DNA of 34,303 bases, from NCBI GenBank assembly GCA_001579985.1, contig LRSR01001014.1, positions 1 through 34,303 of the forward strand, written 5' to 3'. The notes beneath the pieces are model-generated. The model saw nothing but the letters and a program-made list of their open reading frames with translations. It was not told the origin of the DNA and made no database searches. The position numbers and the translations under genes were made by a program. Shown here piece by piece: positions 1 to 8,957 of this stretch; the stretch's first letter is position 1, and each line of letters opens with the position of its first letter. Source of the stretch: Hypsibius dujardini. Taxonomy: Eukaryota; Tardigrada; Eutardigrada; Parachela; Hypsibiidae.

Positions 1-648
1 CTGTCTGTCTGTCTGTTTGTCTACCTGTGTGTCTGTCTTTCTGTCTGTCTACCTGTGTGTCTGTCTTTCTGTCTGTCTGTTTACCTGTCTGCCTGCCTAC
101 CTGTCTGTTTGTCTGTCTACCTGTCTGCCTGTCTGCCTGCTTACCTGTCTGTCTGTCTACCTGTTTGTTTGTCTGTCTGTCTGTCTGTCTACCTGTGTGT
201 TTGTCTTTCTGTCTGTCTGTCTACCTGTCTGCCTGCCTGCCTGTCTGTTTTTCTGTCTACCTGTCTGTCCGCCTGTCTGATTGTCTGTCTACCTATCTAT
301 CTGTCTGTCTACCTGTCTGTCTGTCTGTCTACCTTTCTGTTTGTCTGCCTGTCTACTTGTTTTACTGCCTACCTGTCTGCCTGCCTACCTGTCTGTCTGC
401 CTACCTGTTTGTCTACCTGTCTGTTTGTCTGTCTGTCTACCTGCCTGTCTGTCTGTCTACCGGTCTGTCTGTATGTCTATCTGTCTGTCTGTCTGTCTGT
501 CTGTCTGTATGTCTACCTTTCTGCCTGCCTATCTGTCTGTTTGTTTATCTACCTGTGTGTCTGTTTACCTGTTTGTCTGTCTACCTGTCTGTCTGTCTAC
601 CTGTCTGTTTGTCTACCTGTCTGCCTGCCTACCTGTCTGTCTGTCTGA
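1..648. repeat. Pyrimidine-rich CTGT microsatellite
   Basis: Degenerate tandem CTGT/CTGC/CTAC units run from the window edge to about 648, so the tract is truncated at the left. All three forward frames stay open and give Cys/Leu/Val/Ser-rich translations, as expected from a 4-bp repeat lacking stop triplets; I do not treat these as genes. The tract lies just upstream of element copy A, and a similar CTGC tract lies upstream of copy B. Confidence 0.95.
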
Positions 649-964
649 GAAAGTCATCAATGTCTTATCAAATCATCTGACTCAGCAGCGCAAGAACTGC
701 TCCCTCCGACAGCAAACAACGACAACTTTATGGCCCGGGCGTTCAACCATAAAAAAATCACTGCGCAGGATTCTCGCCCCACGAAAACTGTCCCGCCTGT
801 TTTTCATTGTTGTCATTTGTTTTGATGTCTGTTTTATTACGATGTTTCTCTGTCCGTCAATTATTTATTCTTAGTTTTACCATACTTGTTTGTTTTTTTA
901 TTTAGATATTCTCATCAGCTGTGGTTTTTTGCTCCTCACCAATCAATTTTGTTCCTGCACTGAA
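649..964 (+). promoter_or_regulatory. 5' flank of SGNH gene, copy A
   Basis: No gene is seen here. Bases 649-735 are unique to this copy. From about 740 the sequence aligns with 18296-18518 upstream of copy B, and the similarity continues to the predicted start codon at 965. This conserved stretch of about 225 bp is the likely promoter and 5' leader of the SGNH-like gene. No TATA box stands out. Assignment as a promoter is inference from position and conservation. Confidence 0.4.
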
Positions 965-2796
965 ATGGCGGTAAGTAAATAGAAAATTAATAAACCCGCG
1001 CGTATGCTGAATAAATCAGTGATTGGTTTCTTATTTTAGATTTTGTTAATAACGCGGGTGGCGTAGGATAATTTTGGATTACCGATTTGTTCAGTTAAGG
1101 ATCTGTGCAAAGGTGAGGAAACTTGTTCCAATCTGATGCCTCTTCCAGTCTGAGTCTGGCCTGTGAGGAAACGTGTTCCAATACCAGGTCATGTCTCCAC
1201 CAGATGATTTATTATAGAATAATTCAACAGACTTTTAACGGCGAGGAAACGTGTTCCAAGCCAACAAATAATCAATCAACAGGCCAGACTGTAGGTCAGG
1301 GTTCAGGTACTTGTTCCGGTGCTGTCTTCCATAACAACTAGTAAATTAAGTTAATCTGGAGAGGAAACGTGTTCCAACCCAGAAATAGGGTTCTTATTTT
1401 TTATTGCGATCGATTTCTTTCGAAAGTAACTTAGTTCATTTGTCTCATCCATAATTTCGTTCCAGAGGGACGCCGATCAATTGTTCTCGCTGAAATTGTG
1501 ATAATTTTTTGTGGTCTACTTTTTATTCTGTATTACGGGATGGCATAGCTATGATTTATTGGTATGTTGGTGTCCAGAGTTTACAATTTGTTTGTCTATG
1601 TCGCGCGGTAAAATTTATGCTTTATAGGTTGTCGTCTGGTCGCCCTATTCCCTGCCTGTCCTTGTAAGATGTTTCCATGTTGCTGCCCCAGTTACCTTGC
1701 GTATCTCTTGTGGAGTCGGTCTTCCACCCGTCGGTTTGTGAAATCTGGTGTCAGTGTCTCCATTTTTGACTGTCAGCTGTTTTGATATTTATTTGGCCGC
1801 CATTCCACAATATTAGCACTAGAATTCCTATAGCTACAAGACTTTGCTGGAATTCTAGCAACTATTACTATTTTTGTCTTCTTCATTTTTTTTTTCACAT
1901 TTTCTTTTTCTGCGCGACCTTTCCTCTTCTGTTTATGTTTTGTTTTGTAGTTCAAGTCTGAGCCAACTACCTTCTCGGCCTTTTTACTATAGGGTCGGGG
2001 AATTTTCCACATCTCTGAGCAGACACCCGGCGACGAGAAGGACGCTAGGGCCAAGCCGGGCGTCGCTGTCGTTCACGGATGGACGAATGCGCCGGTCCAT
2101 TGTTTTGGAACGAGTATGATGCGTTCTTGTGTTCGACGGATGAACTGTCTCAAGGGTTCTGACGTCCACGTCAACAGCTTTGAGGAGGCGAGATTGACTA
2201 CGGTTTTTTCTCAGTTGCGGCATGCCGTACGCGGTGGTGGATGGCACAAGCCGGGAGCAGGGCGCAAGCTCATTGTTCTGGAGGATGGAACGAACGACAT
2301 TCACAACCGGGCGCTCAACTGGCAGTCTGGGGAATTCAACCTGGCGCTGATTCATATGGACATTCAGTCACTCGTCAACACCATCAAAAGGGGCGTGGCT
2401 GAGTTTCGGGAAGTCTCTCAGAAGTTTCTGCTTGTCGGTGTGATGGACCGGTTCGACAGCCGATCGGCAGCAGATGCTGCTGCAAATCCTTCCGTTTCTG
2501 ACGTTGAGTTTCAGTTTTTGCGCCGTGTCGGAATCCGCTTTTTCAACGAGAAGATCGACCAGTGGGTCAAAAGCGGAGACTCTTCAGTGGCCGGTGTCCA
2601 CTTTTTCAACATCTGCGAGCTTGGTGGGTTCGCCGAGGAGGATCTTTTTGGTCGCAGTGGTAATGGAGATCACTGTCGCAACGTGCCTACCAGCGAGCAG
2701 CGCAACCAGCCGCGGGCCACTTATGATCCGCGGATGAAGTATCAGAACGTCATCCGGGAAGAAGCCCAGCGGATGATAGACAAGAAAGGCCTCTAA
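965..2796 (+). CDS. SGNH/GDSL hydrolase-like protein, copy A
   Basis: Predicted exons are 965-970 (ATGGCG, followed by a perfect GTAAGT donor) and 1993-2796, giving 269 residues; the 1022-nt intron ends TATAG. The same start, donor and acceptor occur in copy B, and exon 2 is 804 bp in both. SGNH-family features are block I as GTS (Ser43, just upstream of the first in-exon Met, which supports the spliced start), block III GTND (101-104) and a block V-like NGDHC with His229. The usual block V Asp is Asn at -3, and the block II Gly pair is Glu-Glu in this copy. No signal peptide or membrane segment is seen. SGNH proteins hydrolyse ester or acyl bonds; such domains are known to me in CR1-type retrotransposon ORF1 proteins. 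Role here unknown. The reading frame is intact in this copy. Confidence 0.68.
1117..1375. promoter_or_regulatory. Cluster of four palindromic 13-mers, copy A
   Basis: GGAAACGTGTTCC-type sites (GGAA and TTCC arms around five bases) lie at 1117-1129 (CTTG variant), 1167-1179, 1245-1257 and 1363-1375, usually within GAGG...CCAA. A partial copy, GGTACTTGTTCC, lies at 1306-1317. Spacings of 50, 78 and 118 bp match copy B (50, 78, 119), and the CTTG variant is first in both. They sit inside the predicted first intron of the SGNH gene. They resemble dimeric protein-binding sites or iterons; binding by Rep, by the SANT-like domains or by a host factor is inference. Confidence 0.7.
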
Positions 2797-2841
2797 TTTA
2801 GTCTTCAATCTGAGTCGGGATTTCGCCCAGCCTTTTTTTGT

Positions 2842-2878
2842 AATAGCCGGGGAGGAAACGTGTTCCAAACCGGTTATT
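2842..2878. promoter_or_regulatory. Fifth 13-mer inside a longer palindrome, copy A
   Basis: GGAAACGTGTTCC at 2854-2866 is flanked by AATAGCCGG (2842-2850) and CCGGTTATT (2870-2878), which pair with one G-T. It lies 46-82 bp after the SGNH stop codon. In copy B (20299-20334) the outer arms survive but the core right arm has decayed. It could be a protein-binding site, an RNA hairpin near the 3' end, or a replication signal. Confidence 0.6.
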
Positions 2879-2879
2879 T

Positions 2880-3999
2880 CTTTTAATCTGCCATTTCGAA
2901 AAATTTGGTCGCAATGGCGAAAGAGCGGGTGGCAAGGAAGATTAATAGAAGAGTGTTGTGAAAAGTAAGGTTCATAGGACAACAAAACAAAATAAATATT
3001 GTAATAAGTATAAAGTGACAGGAGTGAAGCAGAGGTTAGGTTGGAAAAGGATAAGAGAAATAAATTGAGATGGAGAAGAAGTGCTATCGGAGAAAATAGA
3101 GTAAATTGCAGCGACAGATGGTTGAATTAGGGGAGAGGTAGTGATAAGACGTCTGGCTGCACATCAACAGCGAAAAATTCAAATGCAAGGAGTGACATTA
3201 ACTTAGGCGGCGTTTCATTAGGGAAACACTTCACACATTCCATATTTGTGAAGCTACAAGCTAGAATAGTTAGAGGCGAAAAGTTTGCAGAGGTTTTGTC
3301 GGGGGAGAGGGGAAGCAAAACTAGTTCGGGTTATGGAAAAAAGCGGTCGGAGAAAATAGTCTAAATCGTTGCGACAACCAAAATTTCCATAGTTGAGGTT
3401 GCCGACTGCCAACAAAATCCTAAACATGATACAAATACGTACTCTTTTTAGTGTTTATCAGATTGATCGTTATCGGGAAAATTACTTTTGGTATTCAGAT
3501 CAAGTCGGATCTGGTAGTGGAGGTTAACGGGTTAATGCAGTGATAAATTCTAAATCCGAGGGGGTGAAGTGGGTGGTGGTGGGTTTTCTTTAGGAAACAC
3601 TTCACATATTTATTATACCATTAGCCAAAAGGATAGAAGTGATGGGGACTGTAAGTCTTAAATTTGAAACGACTCAAACCAAGTCTCGCAGCTATGCGCC
3701 AATCCGGAGGTATCACCCCATCGAAACTCCGTCCGGAACGTTACTGTATTGGGTCCAGTTAGGAAACACCTCGCAATAGGAATATTTCAAAATCTCAAAA
3801 GCTTGAATGTTTGTGTTAAGAATACTCCTGCTGCAATAGATGAATAATCACGGCTTGCTGAAAGTTTGTAGTAGAAACTTTTTCACTATGCGATTTTCAC
3901 AAATGCAACTGATTCCTTCATTGCCTGTGTTTAGGTTCACTCTTTATGAGCCTTTCATTTGCGGTTGTCAGTTCTATTGGCGGGTGTTGCTCCTTGAAC
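2880..3999. other. Gene-free spacer between SGNH and OTU regions, copy A
   Basis: No coding region is supported; short open frames here are not matched by open frames in copy B. The stretch is homologous to 20337-21780. A recurring motif TAGGAAACACTTC/GGGAAACACTTC occurs near 3221 and 3592, with a looser copy near 3761. Two of these are conserved in copy B near 20671 and 21566. Purine-rich runs are common. Probably UTR plus promoter of the downstream gene. Confidence 0.6.
2991..2996 (+). terminator. Possible polyadenylation signal of SGNH gene, copy A
   Basis: AATAAA lies about 195 bp after the SGNH stop. The matching position in copy B reads AATGAA. Weak evidence in an A/T-rich stretch. Confidence 0.3.
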
Positions 4000-4183
4000 T
4001 ATGGCTTCCATATTCCGACAGTCTCCAGGCAAATGTAATGTCGACAATTCCTCCTTAACATCTGCTTTTCACGTTTGTCTATGTGCAACTAAAAACTTAT
4101 CACGCAGATAACGTGTCTCGTGTCGTTGGAGGAAAAATGATCACCCGAGTTTCAGCACCCCTGGAGGTTATTTTGCAGCAGAC
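4000..4183 (+). pseudogene. Remnants of stand-alone OTU gene, copy A
   Basis: Two pieces of the OTU gene seen complete in copy B. Bases 4000-4038 match the 3' end (residues YGFHIPTVSRQM then TAA). The stop overlaps the next start as TAATG, with ATG at 4038. From 4038 the frame matches the OTU N-terminus but stops at 4056-4058, then continues as recognisable homology to about 4183. There a deletion of about 1.33 kb relative to copy B removes the catalytic core and the first SANT-like domain. Non-functional. It shows that OTU units were arranged head to tail in this copy too. Confidence 0.65.
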
Positions 4184-4279
4184 GCAGACTCAGCAGACGC
4201 TGACGACGGTATGGCTTGGCTATGATGAGATTACTTTCTTGTTTCCATTTTTTTAATTGAGTCGTAGTAGCCCCTCAGA

Positions 4280-5190
4280 TCCATCGGAAAAAAGTGTTGC
4301 AAAATTTACGTGAATGGACGAGTCTAAACAGCGTCTCATCGACCTGGTGGCAAAAGCGACAGCTACAGTTTCACGCAACGGCAAGGCGTGGCCTGAAGTC
4401 CTGAGGTGTTTCCGCTCATATTATCATGAATGTGCCTTGGCCAACAAATCCATCAGAACTCGTTTTTATGAAATCAAAAAGGGAGCACAGCTTTCTGCCG
4501 GCGACAAACCAGTCCTCTTATGGCAACGTAATGTAAACAACTTCCTTATCGAATGCGCAGAAAGAGCAGATGCTGAATCGCAATTTGTTCAAGAGTCAGG
4601 GGAGGGCCGGAGGCCAAGGGAGCTACCTCAAACTGGTGACCCGTTTTTTCCAAACAAAGTATCCAGATTTCACTTCCAATCAGGTAGGAACCAATTTCCA
4701 GAACTTCGATGCTTACTTGACTGAAAAGAAATATTGATTGCAGATAGTAGGCCAGCTCCACAACCTTAAATTTGTTCGGCTTCCAATCCCTTCAACCCCA
4801 ACCTCAAGCAGGAGGCTGGAGGACATTATGAAGTATTGGCAGTATGGGTACGACATCTCCACACGTCCACTTTTTGAGGCCGTTTGCTTCAACTGCTCTC
4901 GAATGATTCGCAAAAAGGAGCGTCATCGACTCGCCACCTTTCAGCCGGAAAAACCGCTAGAGGATGAGGAAACCTTGGAGTCAACAGTGCCGATTGAACA
5001 GCATTACGATGCGGCGTTTCTGGCTGATGTCAATTACGTGGCGGTGTAGACTGGTAATGGGTTACCTTCAACCTTTTACCTCTGCGAGCGTTGCCAGATT
5101 GTTCTTCCCGTTCTTCCAAGTGCTGACACTCTGCTCAAATTGTTCGATATCACCAAATTCGACCGAGCGAAACTACGTCCCGAACCAGAT
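4280..5190 (+). pseudogene. N-terminal SANT-like and Cys-rich exons, copy A
   Basis: Exon about 4271-4683 encodes a Myb/SANT-like helical domain (WPEVLRCFRS, then SIRTRFYEIKKG), here with a TGA for the first Trp and a frameshift near 4595, after which RAGGQGSYLKLVTRFF is readable. Exon 4744-5190 (447 bp) carries FNCSRM and a second Cys pair after a TAG at 5047-5049 (CAA in copy B). The paired Cys motifs suggest a zinc-binding region of the type found N-terminal to Helitron Rep. The next intron has lost its acceptor. Domain names are by pattern only. Confidence 0.6.
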
Positions 5191-5640
5191 GTGAAACAAA
5201 GTTTCATTTTAGGCATTATTGAAGTTGTTACATTTGTTTTCTTGGCTTTGCGCTGCCTTAACGGGTATGTCAAAGGGCAGGTTCAACCTTGCGGACTCTT
5301 CTCAGTGCGGATCAAGACAGCATCTGGGAGAACTCTCGAGCACAGGCGCGGGGAACTGAACATCCTCTCAAAGCTGGCCTCACATTACATGGACATGTTC
5401 GCCATAATGTTCGAGAAGGAGCCAGCTGCGACTCCGGAAGACGTGGAGGCTAGTGTAGAGCCGAGAATGACGTAAAGCGCGGTGGACGACCTTCTGGCAA
5501 GGTACCGGTGGGTTTTATCCGAAGACTGTTGCTGCATCTGGCTGGAGTCGGCGCGATTACGTCAAATATCGACTGCTGATGGTAATACTTAGCTTGTTTT
5601 TTTACGCTGATTTGAGTTTTCATGCGGTTGAGTGTTGCAG

Positions 5641-6342
5641 CTCCATCCTGCATTCCGTGATGAGCCCGCGTGGATAAATTATCAAACCGATCAGCTGATC
5701 AAGGAACAGATCCTCAACTATAACATGAACACCGTCAAAGTCGCCGATCTGGTTAATCCTTTGTCCAGGCATTTTGCCAGAGGTTTGAGGGTTTCATGGA
5801 CCGCTTCATTCGGACGGAAAACAACGTCTTCGGACGGGTGAGGGACTGGTGGTACCGAATAGAATACCAGAAACGCGGCCGCATCCACATTCATATGGTA
5901 ATATGGTGGGATGAGGAGAGGGCGCCGAAGGAGCAGAAGATTTCGGCCGAGATGCCGCGTTTCAAGGACCCCAACGATCCCACGAAACCTCATCCGATGA
6001 ATGATTTGTGGCGAGAAGCGGTGCTGAAAACACAGATTCATCACTGTATTCACAGTCGCTGCCTCCGTGGGCCTGGCGGAACCCGATTTAGGAGTAATTA
6101 CGGCTTTCCTTTTGCATTGTGTTCCGAGGAGCTGCTGGATAAGACGGGCATCCGGTACGAGTATCCACGCTCTGACATCGAGGACGTCTCGGTCTCCCCC
6201 TACGTTCTGGAGCTTCTTTTGTACTGGCAAGGTCACGTCAACGTTCAGCGCGTCACTAAACACGGCTGGGAGATGTACTTGGCGAAATACATCGCGAAGT
6301 GCGAGACCGCGGAAGACATCCAGCTAGTGAAGACTTCTCCCG
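5641..6342 (+). pseudogene. Helitron Rep (HUH endonuclease) exon, copy A
   Basis: The exon opens with the Helitron N-terminal-like sequence LHPAFRDEPAW and then suffers a 449-bp deletion that removes Rep motif 1 and shifts the frame. From the Met at 5796 the frame is open to the intron. Motif 2 (HUH, metal-binding) is visible as RGRIHIHMVIWW near 5875-5910. Motif 3 with the two catalytic tyrosines is MYLAKYIAK near 6270-6300. Family knowledge: the HUH histidines hold a metal ion and the tyrosines make 5'-phosphotyrosine links during strand nicking. Without motif 1 this copy is unlikely to be active, but motifs 2 and 3 are better preserved than in copy B, which has a stop and a 14-bp deletion between them. 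Confidence 0.9.
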
Positions 6343-6409
6343 GTACGGGTTTGTTTCAATAAAAGTGGACGGTCGACCCACTTTTCAAACGTTATCTTTT
6401 TGTGTTTAG

Positions 6410-7441
6410 CACTGGGTGGCCAGAAACGTGTCCCCCTGTTAAATACTGCTGTAGTGCCCGCGAACAGTAAGGACGATTCGGCAAGTTCTCAGCCTGTTCT
6501 TCCTGACCAACCTGACGAGCTTCCTCCTGAGAAAGTCCCTTACGGTTGGGTGACTAAAGACGATAGCGACGTCAAGAGATTTCTAAAGTTGGGCGTTGTT
6601 AACATCCTGGAAGCCGTCATGCTGTGTTTCGGTTAGCCTCAAGTTGGTTGCAGCCGCCTTATCATCTTCCTACCAATCGACAATGACCCGGCGAGCCGCG
6701 TTGTCATGAGGATGAAGCACAGAGAAGCAGCTAAGGGCGATTCACCCTATTACGACACCAAGCTGGATAAGTACTTTGCACGGTCGGAGTTGCTGGAGGA
6801 TGTCACTTATCAGCAATACTTTGAGCAGGTACATTCTGGCTTTCACTTGGTGTTCTTCGTTTGTGAATATTGACAGGGTGTTTGCAGTACTATGTCAAGT
6901 ACGACAAGAAGCTCGCCCCCGAAGAGCCAGATTATTATGCTCGGGATGATGAAGAGGAGACTATGCGGAAGGATAACGCGACCTTTTTTGTTGACCAAAC
7001 TGCTGCAAAACGGAAGTAGGTCCGGCGAGCAAATCCTGCCCGCTACGCGATTGATCGCTTTCGGTATTTTGCTCCGCATGGTGACAACGTGGAGTCGTAC
7101 TGCCTCGTTAAGCTTCTCAAGGCCAAAGCGGCTCGTCGATCTACAGTGGAGGGCTGGATCGGCGAGTTTGGGAGCTACCTCTCTGGATGTATTCATTTGG
7201 GACTGGTAGAGAAGGGCGCGGAAGCACTGCATTTTCTCGAGGAGTGTGCGATGGAAGGATTCGGCGACCTTCGGCTCAGGGAAATGGTGGAACGTTTCAA
7301 GGAACAGGGGTGGCTGGAGGATAACGACATTGACGGCCTCTTGGAAACCTTGGCACCGGCCCACCGGGCAATTCGGAAGGCCAGAGATGACGTCATTTCA
7401 CAAGCTGCCACTGACGTTGCCGAAATGGAGAAGGAAGTGGA
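6410..7441 (+). pseudogene. Rep-helicase linker exons, copy A
   Basis: Exons 6410-6828 (419 bp) and 6888-7441 (554 bp), separated by a 59-nt intron, connect Rep to the helicase. Lengths match copy B exactly. The sequence is acidic and helical, with a conserved Gly-Trp-Leu-Glu-Asp stretch, and has no catalytic motif I recognise. Stops occur at 6634-6636 (TAT in copy B) and 7018-7020 (TGG in copy B). The last intron starts at GTGAAT after base 7441 and ends CAG at 7501, restoring the frame into the helicase exon (phase 2). Confidence 0.75.
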
Positions 7442-7501
7442 GTGAATGTCTTTCAAATTATTTCAGGTTCTTATAATCACACTTTGTCATCCTAATGACA
7501 G

Positions 7502-8957
7502 GACCATTCCGCTCGAGGATTTCTTGACCAACATGACACCTTCTCAGCGCTCCGCTTTCACTTACGCCACGGACAAGTGGGAGGCAGGTCAACAGGTCCG
7601 CCTCCTGATCACTGGCGGGGCAGGAGTCGGGAAAAGCTATCTTTTGAAGGCTTTGGTGGCTTGGCTGCGTGACAGACACATCACATTTGCCAAGTGTGCC
7701 ACCACCGGCATTGCTGCTCATCTCATCAGCGGCCGCACAGTTCACAACTTCCTCGGCATAGACTTTGAATTCAAGTCACGAATCCAGCATGGCACCTTTC
7801 AAGCGAAGGCGTTGTCAGACACGCAAGTGGTTTTTGTCGACGAGGTCAGCATGATGCCGCGTGAGGCACTCACGATGCTGGACGAGACATTGCGAGAGTT
7901 CAACAACCAAAACAGCGGCGCTCCATTTGCTGGAAAATCCATCGTACTCCTTGGAGATCCAGCACAGCTTCAAGCTGTGGGAAAGCATATCTGGCGAGAA
8001 GACCAGTTCAGCATTTTCCAGGTGGTTGTTCTCCTTGAAGTGAAGCGACAGAGCGTTACCCCTTTCATTGAGCTTCTCAACCGCATGCGCCTGGGAAGCC
8101 TCACCGATGCCGGCATGCAGATGTTAGCAACACGCCTCATCACCCGCGAGAAGTTGATTGAACTGGACATGACGCGTGGAGCGGTGCTTTTTCCTTTCCT
8201 GAAGGAAAAAAACGCCTACAACGTGGATGTGCTCGGCCGACTCCACTTATCCCACTATCGGGCAGTCGACAGGGAAGCGAATGGAGACCTTGTAACGTCG
8301 GCCTTGTCCAAAGAATACTTTGCGCTCATGGAGAAGCGGGGAAGAATTCCAGCGGCGTGTCTCAGCATGAGGCCCGGCACCAAGCTGATGCTGCTTCGCA
8401 ACCTTCCAAACGGGCAAGCAAACTTTGGCTGGGTCAACGGCGCCATGTGCATCGTGGAGGAGCTGACTGATGACTGCATCATCGTCTACATGCAGAGTCA
8501 TCCCAAACGACGCCTGCCCTTCAAACGACTTCAACCTGACCTGCCGAATAGTCGAGGACCCAAGTCGCAGCGGTGGCAGTTTCCTTTTGACCTCGCCTAC
8601 GGTTGTACGGTCCATAAGGCGCAGGGCCAGTCACTCACGCCCTGCGTCTATGACGGTGAGCGCCAGGCCTTCTCTGGTGGTGGATACACCGCCTGCTCAC
8701 GCGCAACTGGTCTCCAGCATATGTATTTCCTGTCCATTGGAAAGAAGGAACAGTACTTTCTCCTACCTCAACTGAAGCAGCTTCTAGTGTGGATGGACAT
8801 CCACGACATCGGTAGGGGGTGGGATGAAAAGCGAACGAGGGCAGGGCTGCCATTTGTTCCCTATCCCAAGCCCGGCTTCAAGAAGATAGGGCTGCAAACT
8901 GCGCGGCCAACAAAGAACGCCGGCACGGCCAGTTTCATAGTTCCCCCCAGAAATTGA
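7502..8957 (+). CDS. PIF1-family helicase region of Rep/helicase gene, copy A
   Basis: A long open exon with a full set of superfamily-1 helicase motifs: Walker A GGAGVGKS (7614-7637), motif Ia TGIAAHLISG, Walker B VFVDEVSMM, motif III LLGDPAQLQAV, a TKLMLLRN segment, and C-terminal YGCTVHKAQGQSL and YTACSRAT. PIF1 helicases unwind DNA 5' to 3' and in Helitrons drive strand displacement at the nicked end. An upstream Met at 7446 is in frame but lies inside the intron, so the exon should begin at 7502. A one-base insertion in the C run at 8943-8948 (six C, five in copy B) produces the TGA at 8955-8957; homology continues past it. A part of a larger pseudogene, though this exon itself looks nearly intact. 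Confidence 0.93.

Noticed and set aside
17-874. Overlapping Cys/Leu/Val-rich open frames in the left tract
   Set aside because: All three forward frames are open because CTGT/CTGC units contain no stop triplets. No domain, and translations are simple repeats.
1117-1375. Heat-shock or steroid-receptor response elements
   Set aside because: Heat-shock sites need GAA and TTC two bases apart, and steroid-receptor sites have hexamers three bases apart. The spacing here fits neither well.
4314-4724. Independent small gene for the SANT-like frame of copy A
   Set aside because: The upstream exon and intron are recognisable by comparison with copy B, and the frame ends after a frameshift. It is part of the large pseudogene.
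7446-7501. Start of the helicase at the Met at 7446
   Set aside because: This Met lies in a predicted intron (7442-7501), and splicing joins the linker exon in frame to 7502. Copy B has no equivalent Met.
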